From Anas platyrhynchos (lineage: Eukaryota; Chordata; Aves; Anseriformes; Anatidae): a stretch of 64,000 nucleotides of DNA. Below, piece by piece: positions 50,477 to 62,712 of the stretch. The stretch's first letter is position 1, and each line of letters opens with the position of its first letter. The translations under genes were made by a program, and so were the position numbers. A model generated the notes under the pieces. It did not search any database, had not been told where the DNA came from, and was given only the letters and a program-made list of their open reading frames with translations. Location of the stretch: the NCBI RefSeq assembly GCF_047663525.1, contig NC_092593.1, forward strand, positions 22,230,001-22,294,000. Direction: 5' to 3'.

Positions 50477-51832
50477 GAGCTGAGGTAAAATCAGGGAAGA
50501 CTGGGATTCTTCTGTGATTTCCTCTAAAGCGAATAAAGGCTTCTGCTATCATAGTGCAATTTCCTGATTTTTTAAATTTTCTTCTGTGTAGGTACAGAAG
50601 CCTCCACTTCAGCAATATATTATTTCCATGAGCAGTACTAAATCTATTATTTGCCTGCCGTACTTATAATTGTGCTTCCAGTGTTTCAGGAATAGTGCCA
50701 TTCTGCCACAGTAATTAGCAGATTTCTAAGCTGGTAGCTCACAGTTTGCCCTTTGTAGCTAGTAGTCTTCTATTCCTCTATGCAACTTATTTTTTATGCT
50801 TTCTTTTAATAATAAAAAAATTCAACCATAAAGTTTGTGGCCATCATAGATGATCAAAACATTCAGATCAATGACTATTTCATATGGCTGAGTACTCCAA
50901 GAGCCAAGCTCTGTCTGAAGTAGATTCTGAACTCTCACAGGTGATATTCAGGTTTTCAGTAGTGTTAACTACAAACTTTGAATCTACTCTTGTAGGCTTT
51001 CATGGTCTTATCATTATTCCGATGTTCAAGAGCTTTTAAAAATGGAAACCACACCTCTCACAGGATCTGGTGAGGTTCAGGATAATAATAGCAGAAACTA
51101 TCTCAAGAGGAGTGTAGCAAAAGTCAACAAATTATTGCACAACATTTGTAATGTCTGAGTACTAAAATGTGCACGTAAAAGATAAAAATGTATACTTTGT
51201 ACTTTACGTAACAGGGACAGGAGACAAAGGAATGGACTCCAGAGATAAAAAGAAAGAGAAAAAACTGGGGACAGACAAATAAAATGTTAAAATGGACAGA
51301 AAAATGAATGAATGTCTTCTGACCGAAGTCTGGCAGATGTTCCCTATTAAAGCAGCTGTCTCAAATTAACACCTTGAATTAAATTCTGTATCCACTGAAC
51401 ATCAAGGAGGATGAAACTCCTTGAAAAAAATCACAATCTTTAGGATAAAACCAAACAACTGGATAGGTGTTTAAGACTGCCATTAGAATATTTTCTGTAG
51501 TCTTTCTTGAAATGGAGAGAGAGAAGCATGGAAGTAAGAAGTTAAATGCAACTTTAATTATTTCATGCAAATATGAAAGCTTACCTGGCCGAGGTGAAGA
51601 GGGTATGTTCTCCCAGCTCACTTGCTTGCTTATAACCAGTCTTGGACCCTTTCACTACCTTTGTCTTCCTAAGAACCTATAAAATTTTCATGTTTCAAGA
51701 AGTGGGAATCTAAGATAACAAGCAGTAATATTTCATTGCCTTTATAAGTTTGCATATACAAAGGCCATAAATCAAAGGATACAAGATCTCTTTCACAAAC
51801 TCACATTACTCAATGAGAATCAAATGCTGTAC

Positions 51833-51910
51833 CTGTATCTCAGACTGTTTTTGAAGTCTTGGGCTGACAGGACCACATTTTGCTTGTCTGCTACACACAA
51901 TCTGCATGCA
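51833..51910 (-). pseudogene. Possible dynein relic exon near the N-terminus
   Basis: A 78-nt segment with acceptor CTGTCAATTCAG and donor CAG/GTACAG. In one frame it reads NVVLSAQDFKNSLRYR. DNAH9/17 N-terminal tails have S-x-x-F-P-x-S-L-K-x-K followed by VYF. The S..F..SL+.+ pattern agrees and the position, upstream of the 48.0 kb relic, is right. The region is short and weakly conserved in the family, and its end phase does not join directly to the 48.0 kb exon, so an exon would be missing between them. Confidence 0.28.
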
Positions 51911-54900
51911 CTGAATTGACAGATCACAAACTGCTGACAAACATAGAAACAAACAAACAAAAAAAAAAACGCTAGAAAACTTTTGGTCTCTGTGGTCTTT
52001 TCCAGTCTTTGCTGCTTCAACTGTTTGTTAGATTAAGCACAGGTTAAAGTATACTCGAAAGGAAATGTCATTTTAAATTGCAGGGATCACTAATACATAC
52101 CTAACAGTGCACTTGAAAAACAAATCACATTATGCATGCACACACCAGTCTTTAAGCATTCAAGCTACAAACTGTTTACGTTTGAAGTGTCAAACGTGCG
52201 TGGGTTTTTTATAATTACATGATTTTATTATTATTTTTAAAATTTATTGTAATATTTTACACCTATTTACACGCTCTAACTCTGAAATCTATGATTTTTA
52301 CAGTATCCGGTGCTGAATTTCAAAACTAGCCTGTTTCTAAACTATGGAAAAAGTCATGAACGCTAGGAGACAACTTACAGCCCTTGCTCAAAATTATAAA
52401 GGTGTTTCACTTACTCATTTTGTAGTGTAACACTGAACTAAGCTTTACCGTGGAAATACATTACTATTGTTATAAATGTAGATGTAAACCTTACTTGTAC
52501 CAGTCCAGGACAAAAGGTCCAACGTACCACCAGCGTAACAAGCTCATAGAGTCTCTAAAACTACACGTATTTCACAGAGATGGAAGAAAACATCTGAAGG
52601 TGAAAAAAAAAAAATGAAGAAAAAGCAGCCTCCTGGGGAACACGTAGTCCATTTCATCATGATAGAAAAACACCCTCAATAACCTGAGCCTCAAACTCCC
52701 TTGAGGAGCCAGTTTCCATCCACCCTTCATCAATCCTCACACTTCCTATATAGCAAAGGTCAAATGATCCACACCTGGCAGTTTTCACTTAACAAGGGTG
52801 GAACCAAGAGACCTTGTGGATCAGGCTCATCCACCTGGCTTCAATGTTTTAAGGCCAATTGTTCCTTATCACTAATAGAAATAACCTGACAAGGGGCTTA
52901 GTGGTTAGAGATGACCTAATTAATTAACTACAAAAGGTGCACAAGGGTCATATTTCTGTTAGTCATCCTGTGAGGAAAATTAGTACAGACCCTGTCAAAA
53001 TAAATACAAATAAATACAAATAAACAAAATAAAATTAACAGCAAAATTGCTATCACTGATTTTCATCTGTCTAGTTACAACAGATAAAGAATATAGCAAT
53101 CAGAATTACTTTTCTTGACATTAATGTTATTTAAATTTGTTTTTCTGAGATCTATTCTTTATGCAGGGCTTCTCAAAATCTAGCCCCAAAGACCTCTGAC
53201 TACACTATTTACTTTGGCTGTGTATAAACTATCATGTATAAATACCAGGATCCAGATCCTCACTCACTATTCAGGTCAAGGACTTGGTTGAAAGTTTTGG
53301 CTTTAATTTGGTTACATGCCTACATTGCTATTTTCTGGCAGGTCAGAAGATTGGCTGGCTTGGGGGAGCTTATGTAGGCATGGCTTTTAGGCTGCAACCA
53401 AAGTGTTTCTCTAGATCTGGAAGTTTGAAGGTGGTTGCAGTCTCCAAGCTCAGATACAACCACATATTAGCCTGGTGCAACTGATTTTTGTTTTCCTTGC
53501 ACTAGCTGTTCCTTCACCTTCTCTTCAGATAGAAGGACACGCGTCTCTTTCATGCTCCTTCATTAGTAAACAAACCAGGAGAGATTAAAGCCTCTTTCTT
53601 CAAGTCACTAAGATACCTGCCTTTGGTTTTAGTGAGAATTCAAGCCCTAACAACTGAAGAGAAAAGCATATCTTTCTACTTTGTCAGCTACTGGCAGACT
53701 TAGGAAAAAAAAAAAAAAAGTTGTTAAAAAGTAATGTTTTTAGTAATGTATTTCACCAAATATGTAATATTTAGTAGTAACCAGACAACAAATGAAATGG
53801 AAAATGAAACAGTAGAAGGTACTTGCATGGCCTTACTTTACATGGCAATTGACAACAACCACAATCTGCAATGATTTATAAGTGCCTTACTCCATTCACC
53901 ATTGAGACAGAAAAATGGGAATCCCATATTATTTAAAGGGAGTGCAATCCCTCTCAAAATAGGAGAGTCTAGGATACGTTACTGAGTACTGAAACTCTTA
54001 AGACTAGGCAACACCAAACTCAACTGAGAAGGGAGAATGAGTCTCTGGGTCTTCATGTAACAGATCGGTTCACAGAAAGAATCCCCCAGGATCCTTCAAG
54101 AAAGGAAACTCAGATTTTAGCCCTAAGCAACTATTTTTAGAGACAGTCTGAGAACTGGTTCTTTTTAACCCAGGGCCCATTTCAGCATCTTCAAAGCTAA
54201 AGGAATGGTTGACTGCTCTGTTGAATTGTGTTCCACACAGAAAAAACTCATGTTTCTATTAACATAAAGAGCTTACTGTCTTGCTTCTGTCCTAAAGATA
54301 AGTTTGGGATTTAAATGTACCCCGTCCAGGATGAACACCTACCTTTACTTTGTGGGGCTTATAATCTGCGTAAGAGATTTGTAACTTCAACCTTCATAAT
54401 GTCTCCTCTAGATGAAGGGAGGAGGTTGCAGATGTATAAAATGGCAAGACAATTTCCAAAAATATATTGCATTGCCCCAAAAGTACTTTAATGTATTCCT
54501 GCCAGTGCAAAAACTCCTTTGCAAACCACAGCAGATTAGACATCAGGGAAAAAGTGTGGAACGCATTGTTTAACATTTGTCTTCATCCTTCCAACTTTGT
54601 GAGCCAGTCAAGCTGAGATGACAGCTTGAGATCCCAACCGTGGCTTAGGATATGCTGTGCACCATAGAACTTCCTCCTCATAAGCCACCTTGTTTAGGAA
54701 TTACATACTCTGGGGCCACCTCACTTTTAAAGTTCTTTGAAAATGTTCCTAGTGTTATGTGTTAAGTCACACTGCCTTAATCCAGAACTTTTTCAGCCAC
54801 TGTTACTCTCCCAACAGAGTGGTTCCAAAAAGTGTTTATCAATATGGAGATCTGGGACAGATCTTACCTCCTTAACAAAGGCAAAACACATTTTTGCAAT

Positions 54901-57358
54901 CAATAAATTATTTATAAATGTGCATATTTAATTACAATTTGTTAAAAAAAAAAATCTGTATAGCCTTACTTGTATAAACTTATGTAGATTGGCTAATGCA
55001 GATTTTAAAATCTATGCAGTGACAGGACAAGACACAAATAGCTCTTCTACCTTAGTTAACATTCACAGAGGTGAAGGCTCCTCACAGTAACATCAGGCCG
55101 CAGTTAACTCCTTGCTCCTTCTTTATGTGTTCAGCATTCAAGAGCTGTCTGTTTTCACGCTGCATCTCTTATACACAGGCCAGAACAAAGTTTTGACCAT
55201 TTCTATCCATACGCTTTTTATCTACCACAGATAAACAAGATTTTGTACAGGAAACATCTGCTGTTCTTGCTCAAAAAGGCAGGAGGAGCGACGAGGCTTC
55301 TAAGAAATTTGGAGAGTTGTGGAAGTTGTTAAATGATGCTGAAAACAAAGGTAGTGAGAGGCTGGGACGTGACAGTTCACCTCCTGAAGCCAGAGCTCAT
55401 CTAGGAATCCTCTGTATTTATGTTTTGTATCATGCACAGAGTTAAAACCGTAAAATACACCAGATCTGCCGTCTTCCCGCACTGGAAATATTTCTCACAG
55501 CTACCTACTACTTGCTCTGAGAGACTTCAGAGGAAGCTAGAAAACACACCTGTTCTGAAGCTCAGATGAGTAAGTATCTAATTGGACATTTTAAAAATCT
55601 AATTAGCACAACTGAAAATTGTACTATTTTAATTGATTTGGGATCCCACTTGGGGTGAGATTATGCTTTTCTTTCTTTTTTAAAGGAAGTGTGAGAGAAG
55701 TAATGGCACAACTAAATATTCATATAATTTTAAAAGGTGTGTTATTTACAGAAAATACCTGAGTAGCTCCTCAGGAAGCATTTCAAGCTGTTTAATAATT
55801 ATGCATTTAGGACACATATTTAGTAAAAACATCTATGAGTTTACACAGCAAAATCACTACTAAATCCTGTTATCTCAGAAAGCAGCTTTGGCATGAATCA
55901 CCACAAAATTATGGGCTTTTTTTTTCCCCTTGGATTTCAGCTAATAACATACATGCATGGCATTGGCCTGCGTGTGACGGTGTTCACATTTGTAGCACTC
56001 CTCACCAGCAGAGCTGAAACATTACCTCAAAACGAAGCTGGACACCACGTGCTCCCATCCCAACCCACAGCCCACCCTAACCCCCACTGCCCTCAGGCCC
56101 TGCAGGGCCTGCTTGCTGTTTCTCATTTCTACATACCATTCTACACAGAGCTTGTGTGCCTTGGGAAGATGTAGGGGATGGTGAACGGGGGGCATAATGC
56201 CCTCCCAGCAGGTTTGTGAGGTCCCCACCACAGGGAGGCCTCACCCAGCCATGGCAGCAGGACCCAGGCTGCCCTGAGGCGGCTGCTGGAGGAGCGGTGT
56301 GTGGTGGGTTCATCTCCAGAATAAATAAAAAGCCTAGATATGTGCTCTGCATGTGTGCACGCACCCATGGAGGCAGGCATAGCAGACCTGTGGCTGGGGA
56401 GCCATGAGTCTGGGGGCAGGAAGCTTGCCCGCTCTGAGGTACTGCAGCCCGCACCGCCATCACAGGCCAACTGCAGCCTTCTTGTGTGGAAACCAACTCT
56501 GACCACAGCAGGCAGACACGGCTAACGGGGGCCAAGGGGAGCTGAGAAATAACCTTCTCTCAGGCAATACGTAAAGGCAATATGCAAAAAAGAGACATGC
56601 TGGTAAAGAGGTGAACAAATTTTGCCACAGGACTAATCCTCTATCTGGTGCTTAATTTCTAATCCAGTTCCTAAACCCTGGTATCTCTACATATAAAATG
56701 AAATGACAGGATTCAGCCAAGATACCGCTCAAGTAACAGTCTACAGTTGAGTCATTAATGCATATATGTTTATTTCCATCGTAAATAGCCATCAGTATTG
56801 CATATTGCTGGATAAAAGCTTTATAAGTCCTCAACCAATAACGCATATCAATGTCTAGACCTCAGCCTAGCAAGCAGGGGAAGAACAGTACACAAAGGTG
56901 TGAAGAATCAAAAGGAAGTAAGGCCTGCTATGAAAGCATCATGAATATAGGAAAGCTTTATACAAATTTACGCACAAATTTAGTGCTGTAATAGCCACGC
57001 TATTAGCCCTGCTCCAGCCACAGTAAAACAATAAATGCTTATTTATATAAGGCAGAGGTCCCAGCTGGGATCCAAGGCTTACACAGTAAGAGATACAGAC
57101 CATGTCAAATCCGCTTGTGCTGAACACTTTTGATAGAGATGAACAATGTGACCCATAAACTGTAGAAACTTGGAGGAGTGGAAGGACTGGAGGAAGGCCC
57201 CAGAGCAGATCATGGCCACACTAACAATACAAGAAATGGCTTCTTACCTTTCAGAAGCTGTAGTTTTCACTGATAAACCTTCCATTACCACCATTCACAG
57301 CACTAGAACCATACTCTAGTACTGGGGAAAAAAAGAATGGTTGATAGAATATATATAT
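51911..57358. other. Sequence between the relic N-terminus and SP3, no secure gene
   Basis: Would contain the first exon and promoter of the lost dynein. No N-terminal homology was recognised. The GC-rich patch at 56.03-56.54 kb is the only compositional anomaly, with a small (AAATAC)n-like tract near 52.99 kb. Confidence 0.5.
56030..56545. other. GC-rich patch
   Basis: About 500 bp clearly richer in G and C than the flanks, with a modest number of CpGs and overlapping open frames on both strands (up to 152 codons on the minus strand). Long frames are expected from low stop-codon density in GC-rich DNA, and the translations match nothing I know. It lies between the SP3 end and the most N-terminal dynein relic, where a first exon or promoter of the lost gene would be expected. 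Confidence 0.5.
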
Positions 57359-57504
57359 GAGAGAGAAAGAAAAGAAAGAAAAGAAAAGAAAGAAAAGAGA
57401 GAAAGAAAGAAAAGAAAGAAAAGAAAGAGAGAAAGAAAAGAAAGAAAAGAAAAGAAAAGAAAAGAAAAGAAAAGAAAAGAAAAGAAAAGAAAAGAAAAGA
57501 AAAG

Positions 57505-57536
<32 letters not shown>

Positions 57537-57546
57537 GAAAAAGAAA

Positions 57547-57606
<60 letters not shown>

Positions 57607-57610
57607 AAAA
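57359..57610 (+). repeat. GAAA / GAAAA purine microsatellite
   Basis: About 250 bp of uninterrupted A/G on the + strand: mixed GAAA and GAAAA to about 57440, then (GAAAA)n to about 57525, a short AAAAAG block and (GAAA)n to the end. All reading frames are open on both strands, so the long K/E/R and F/S/L frames here are artefacts. Such polypurine mirror tracts can adopt triplex DNA and are length-variable. Confidence 0.97.
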
Positions 57611-60600
57611 CACCCACAGTGCATGAAAGCAATAGTTTTGTTTGTTTTTGTATTCAGCTATCTCCCCTACGTACTGTTAATGACTCATGCAGGGGCCTAG
57701 ACAGAGAAAATAGAAATAAGGAATCAACTTATCCAGCAAACTTAGAACCATCTTACCAGAAACATCATGATGTCTCACCCTGGGGTGAACACATGTGCAG
57801 AATCACAGTGAATTTCCCTACAAACCTCTACCATACTGTCATTTCTTAACACAGGAGGTGCTAATAGGTTTTCACTGGCAAGGATATTTCTGGTTTCTGG
57901 GTGAAAACAAAAAATCTTCAAATAACATTTTACCTGCTGCCCCACATATATGCAAAGAGAAATGTGTGTAAAATGTACATACATTATATATTTTGTACCT
58001 AAAAAATAAATTACATATGCATTCTATAAGTACTTATTTTCCAAGCACAAAGGCTGAGACACTATCCAAAAAATCGTACAGCACAGTTCTAAGCAAAGGG
58101 ACAGCTTACATTTTTGGACTATTGGGGCGGGGGGTAGTCATTGAAAACATTCAAGGTGTTTTTACTTATTTTTTTCCTGGCCTCCTGGCCATCTCGGGAA
58201 TTGGAAAGGATCATTATAGCTGGACTAGAGAGTTGGAAGGCTTCCACAGACCACTGTTTACTATCAGGAAGGTGTGGTCACAAATTTTTGTGATTAATTA
58301 CTGATCCCATTTGGAGCAATTCTTGAGGATGCATAAAGCACTTACACATCTGACTAAGATGCTAGCAGACAACCTACAGACATGGATTATAGGAAAGATG
58401 TGCAAGAATAGTAATAATGAACAGCAATTCTGGAGCATCATAATGAGGTGGTCTTTTTATAAAAAAATATCGTCTGCTATATAAGATCATGGTCAGCCAC
58501 GTCAGTCTCTTCTGCCCTGTTCTGCAGTGCACACTGCGCTTCTGGTGGTGGTAAAAAGCTGGAGGAAAGAGAGCCTTACACTCATTAGTTCGTAAAGAAA
58601 CGAAGAACCATTTGACAGGTGACTGACTATTAGGTCCCTTCACCTCATTCCCTGACACCCTGAACAACTTGTTAGAGAACATATCAGAGCTTTCCTGAAG
58701 CCATTGGGAAGGTTTATGTTACTGATTCCAGAATCTGAAAATACCTCAAACCAAAGCCTGTTATTTCTTGTTCAGACAAGCTGAAAGAGCTCAGCAAAGT
58801 CCCTTCCCAGAGGAAAATCTGCATTTTGAAACCAGAAATCTTGCTCTTCACAAGTGTTTCTGTGATTGCATCATTCTCCTTACAATCACGTTGCCCCTTG
58901 GTTTAGTAAGCAGTAATGAAGAAAAGCTCTTCTCCTCTGCAAGAACTGGTACTAGTTTGTAACTTGCAAGAATCAAACCATGAGTTCAGTCAGGAATGAG
59001 ACCAGGAATTTAGATTACAGCAAATGTACATCCCAGCCTTGTACTTACTGAAAATAAGTACCCTGAGTGTTGAAATTGAAAACATGGTCCTCTCAAGCTC
59101 ATGCTTGCTTGCAGAACCAGTTTTAAGGTCTCCTTAATTACTGATTACACTAAGCTGCAAGAGAGACAAATCATCCAATGATCTAAAGGCTACCATACCA
59201 AGAACGAATTCAAGTAAGAAAGCCTCATATGAAAATAAGTATGAAAAATGATAAAGATTGCACAAATAAGCAGCAAGACACACACTAAGCAAGCATCACC
59301 AGGAACCCATGAAGAACTGTGATTCACAGATAAGCTCTGAAAGCCTTCTATAGAGTGCACAACTTAGTCTTGGTATCATATGACTGCCTAATGCAGACAC
59401 AGAAGAAAGCCATAATATGGCAACAATCTTAGAATACACCAAAATTTTTATACCAAAGCTAGTGAACCTTTGTGCTAGGGGTGAGCAGAGATCTTTCAAA
59501 AAATCATTACCGTGCAACATGTGAACACATGCAGTAGCATTCTCAAATACAAACACCATGGCTGTGAGCCATTAGACAGACAGCCCTTAGACTGTAGGCT
59601 TTCCATCAAACTCTTACCTACACATTTCCACTTACTTTCTTCCAAAACTTACACCTTCTGACATTTCCGAAGAAAATATCCTTTAAAAATTTTGCCAACT
59701 AAACATCAATTATATTAACCTGTTGATATACTGAGTATTGAAAGTTCTGAGAAACGAAACATGGTTTGCAGTAAGGAGGCATCAAAACCCTTGGCACTGA
59801 AACACTTTAATCTATGGAGGTACATCAGTGAAAGTTTAATTCCATAAAAATTCTGCATTGAATAGCAGTGTCATTAAGAAATTAACCCTCTTCCCTCCGT
59901 CTTAAGTAAAGCACTAATACAGCTACAAATAAAGGGAGAGATTAGAATGCATGTAAATCACACTAAAATGCTCTGTGAACTAAAACAGCTATTGGAAATC
60001 AAACCCATTCACCTGTCAAAATGAGGTGGATTCAGATTATGTTAAAATATTGACAGCATCCATGGAATGGTTCAAGTTTAAGCAGAACTTCCTTTTCTCT
60101 TAAGCTGCTGCCTTTTAGCCCTCCCAACCAATTGCACTCTCTTTTATTAAATAGATTAAACTGATGGTGAATTAACTCCCTTTTCTTTGTACCTGTCGAT
60201 TCCTGTTTCTCTGAATCTTGAAAGATTTGCATTAATTTTTTCTTCCATTTAACTGCAAATGCAGAAAATCTTCTTTTCATGACTTCTTCCAGTTCTCTCT
60301 CTTCTAAGCTGAGCCCTACCCAGTTTATCTTAAATTATCGTGGTCTGTCTTCTAGCTGTTTGATACTCCAAGACTTTAGGCTTCTTTTATCACAAATACA
60401 AACTTTTCAATTTCATTTTAGTACCAAATGCAACCATTAGCGTCTCTGATCTCAGTTCTCACTGGCCCTTCTTATACCATCTCAAATTTTCACCTCCGTC
60501 TTCTGAACTCATTTTTCCCCCCCTTGTCCTTATTATTTCTTCCTATGCTTTAAGCAAAAGGCTATTATAATTTTTAGACACAGTTCACTGTCAAGTCTGT

Positions 60601-60940
60601 GTGTATTATGGCATTTAAGTGTAGGGGGATTTAAATGCAATTTTATTCTCATATTCAATAGGATAGGGCCTATGTTTTCTTCACGCTTTACTCAGCGTAA
60701 GGTTAAAAACATTACTACAGCACCTCCACAGTATAGTACATGCATGCCTGGGCATACAGAGATTTTGGAATGGAGGGAGAAAGAGGTGCTATCTCACCGT
60801 CTCTGTGCCCACAAGGAAAGGAAACACTATTTATGTTTCCCAGCATCTAAAGAAAAATAAGAAAGCATCTCAGGCAATTAATATATATTATGAAATTACG
60901 CCTTATTAGTTAACAAGAATTACAGTAAACTCAAGTCAAA
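57611..60940. other. Intergenic sequence downstream of SP3
   Basis: Between the purine microsatellite and the inferred SP3 poly(A) site. Short frames on both strands up to about 100 codons have no recognisable product. Confidence 0.6.
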
Positions 60941-62395
60941 AGAAAAAAAAAATAGTGTTTTATTAACTACCACACTGTTATAATACACTTTAAACGTACA
61001 ATAAGGTAGCCTTTAAATTTGAGGTGGTTTTAAGAATAACAAATGAACAGATTTCCAAATGTTTGTAAATAGGTGAACTGCAGTAATTATTGTTGTACAT
61101 TTTTGGAAAACGGTATAGCACTTACAGACTGGCTATATAACTTCATTTTGTACATTTTTCTATAATTGAAAATATAAACAGTAATTAAAAAATAAAAAGA
61201 AAATTCAGCATAATAAAAAACATATATGTTTATCAGTTAAATGTACTGGATACATACAATTTTTAAGGGAAGAAGCAAAAAAGGAAAGATGGCTGATATT
61301 TAAATGCAGATTGACTAACCAAAAACTAAACAACAAACAAATAAAAACCTCATAAAACCCCTAGTTCACTATGACTATATCCATATGTTTGGGAGTACTG
61401 TCAATATGGAAGTGATTTTTCTGTTGTATTTGCATATGTTATATTTTACTGGTAATTTACATGATGGCTTTTAAGGCCCTGGCAGACAGATGTTTTTGGA
61501 AAAAAGATTTGATAAAAATCACTGCTGCGACGCAATACACCTTATTTTTGGTCCTCCAATGTTCAAGAGAAGGGATATACTTCACTATAACATTTGCCTT
61601 ACCACCCAAATGCCTCAACCTATACATATTTATTTTTTTTTTTATTTATTTTTTTTAACATTTTAAGTTTTTTAAACATTGGTTATATTGCCCACCTTGG
61701 TTATTGAAAGAATATTAACAAGACATCATTTTGGCAAATTAAATCTTAAACATGGCTTTTCAATAGGATTTAAAAGGTGACTATCCCTAGAGTTCCATGT
61801 TAAAATGTAGTTTTCAAAATCTTACAAGAGTAATGCTTAAAATATTGTACATAGTTAACCTAATTAAAATAATTAGCTTCAAAATGACAAGTTGATGAGC
61901 TAAGTAAAGCCTACACTATGTAACATTTGCTTGGAAACTTGATTTGTCAGTTATGCATAATAAAAATTCCAGTCATCAAGAAAATTACAAAATTTCTTTT
62001 ATCATAACATGATTTCTTTTCACCCATCAACTTCTTTATCTTACAATAGATAAATACCAACATGTTCTCATTTTTTTTTACACTAAACCACACAGGATTG
62101 ATGCATTTGGTTAGACTACCATTTCCATCGTTAAATTCTTTTTTTTTAATATAACTTGGTAAAATTTCATCTCTTCTAGATTCCAAAAGTACCTACAAAA
62201 CCCATGCAATTTTACCATTTTAATATACTATGGAATATCATACAAAGTAAGGCATTTCAGTGTCATGTATAACCAAGTTACTGTCAATCCAAAAATTTTT
62301 GCACATCAATAAAAAGATATCTAAGAACTTAGGAACAATATTCTTCTCACTACTGTATAAAAATAACCACAATTAATAGGTATCTTGTGTAATAT
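60941..62395 (-). other. SP3: SP3 3' untranslated region
   Basis: AT-rich, mostly unique sequence directly after the SP3 stop. It has several T/A-rich stretches, including a T-rich run at about 61628-61660 that reads as AATAAA-like motifs on the minus strand. The 3' boundary is inferred from the AATAAA at 60959-60964, which is followed on the minus strand by a T-rich stretch. Earlier cleavage in the 61.63-61.65 kb A-rich stretch is also possible. The block at 61.00-61.15 kb has the look of a conserved Sp-factor UTR, but this was not checked by alignment. Confidence 0.65.
60959..60964 (-). promoter_or_regulatory. SP3: Candidate SP3 polyadenylation signal (AATAAA)
   Basis: On the minus strand this reads AATAAA, followed about 10 nt later by a T-rich downstream element at 60943-60952. 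It lies about 1.43 kb after the stop codon, a plausible UTR length for SP3. No 3'-end data were available. Confidence 0.5.
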
Positions 62396-62712
62396 TTACT
62401 CCATTGTCTCGTTTCCCGAAACTGTGACAAGCTGTAAAGGTATTTCAGTGTTGGTAAGAATATCTTGATTGCTGGTGCCAGATGTATTAACAGTTCCTAT
62501 TCCTGAAACAGAACCTTGTTGAATATTTGCAAGGATAAGTGTTGTTCCTCCTGCAGTAATCAAAGTATCATCAGGCGTTGCTTCTACTGATGCCAGCACT
62601 GTACTGCTGGAGTGAATGCCTTTTTTATTCTGATGTGTTTTAATGTGTTTGGCAAGGTGGTCACTTCTCATAAAGCGTTTTGAACATTCTGGACAGACGA
62701 ATTTCTTCTCAC
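62396..62712 (-). CDS. SP3: SP3 transcription factor, last coding exon (zinc finger 3 and C-terminus)
   Basis: SP3 is a nuclear Sp/KLF-family factor that binds GC and GT boxes in promoters and can activate or repress. This exon starts after a minus-strand AG acceptor at 62713-62714 and opens inside a glycine codon of the linker between fingers 2 and 3. It encodes [13 protein letters not shown] and then the rest of a C2H2 finger (C-x2-C-x12-H-x3-H, ending [10 protein letters not shown]), followed by a tail ending [14 protein letters not shown] and a TAA stop. The tail separates the paralogs: [12 protein letters not shown] and [16 protein letters not shown] are SP3, not SP1 or SP4. The 105 residues are nearly identical to mammalian SP3 as I remember it, with only a few substitutions (for example TPDD after VEA). 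The first methionine of the open frame (62717-62719) lies in the intron and is not a start. Upstream exons lie to the right of the window. Confidence 0.96.

Larger units (their letters stand above)
48029..51832. other. AT-rich sequence with CR1 end, poly(A) and inverted repeat
   Basis: Only the poly(A) tract at 49.01 kb, the CR1 end at 49.40 kb and the 17-bp inverted repeat at 50.44 kb stand out. No exon recognised. Confidence 0.6.

Noticed and set aside
56077..56535. 152-codon minus-strand frame and overlapping frames
   Set aside because: GC-rich DNA has few stops; no domain, splice context or similarity recognised.
57251..57700. Open frames of 89-120 codons rich in K/E/R or F/S/L
   Set aside because: Produced by the GAAA/GAAAA microsatellite, which lacks stop codons in every frame.
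62396..62712. SP4 or SP1 as the identity of the right-edge exon, suggested by the dynein neighbour
   Set aside because: The C-terminal tail ([12 protein letters not shown] ... VSGNETME) is specific to SP3. SP4 and SP1 have different tails.
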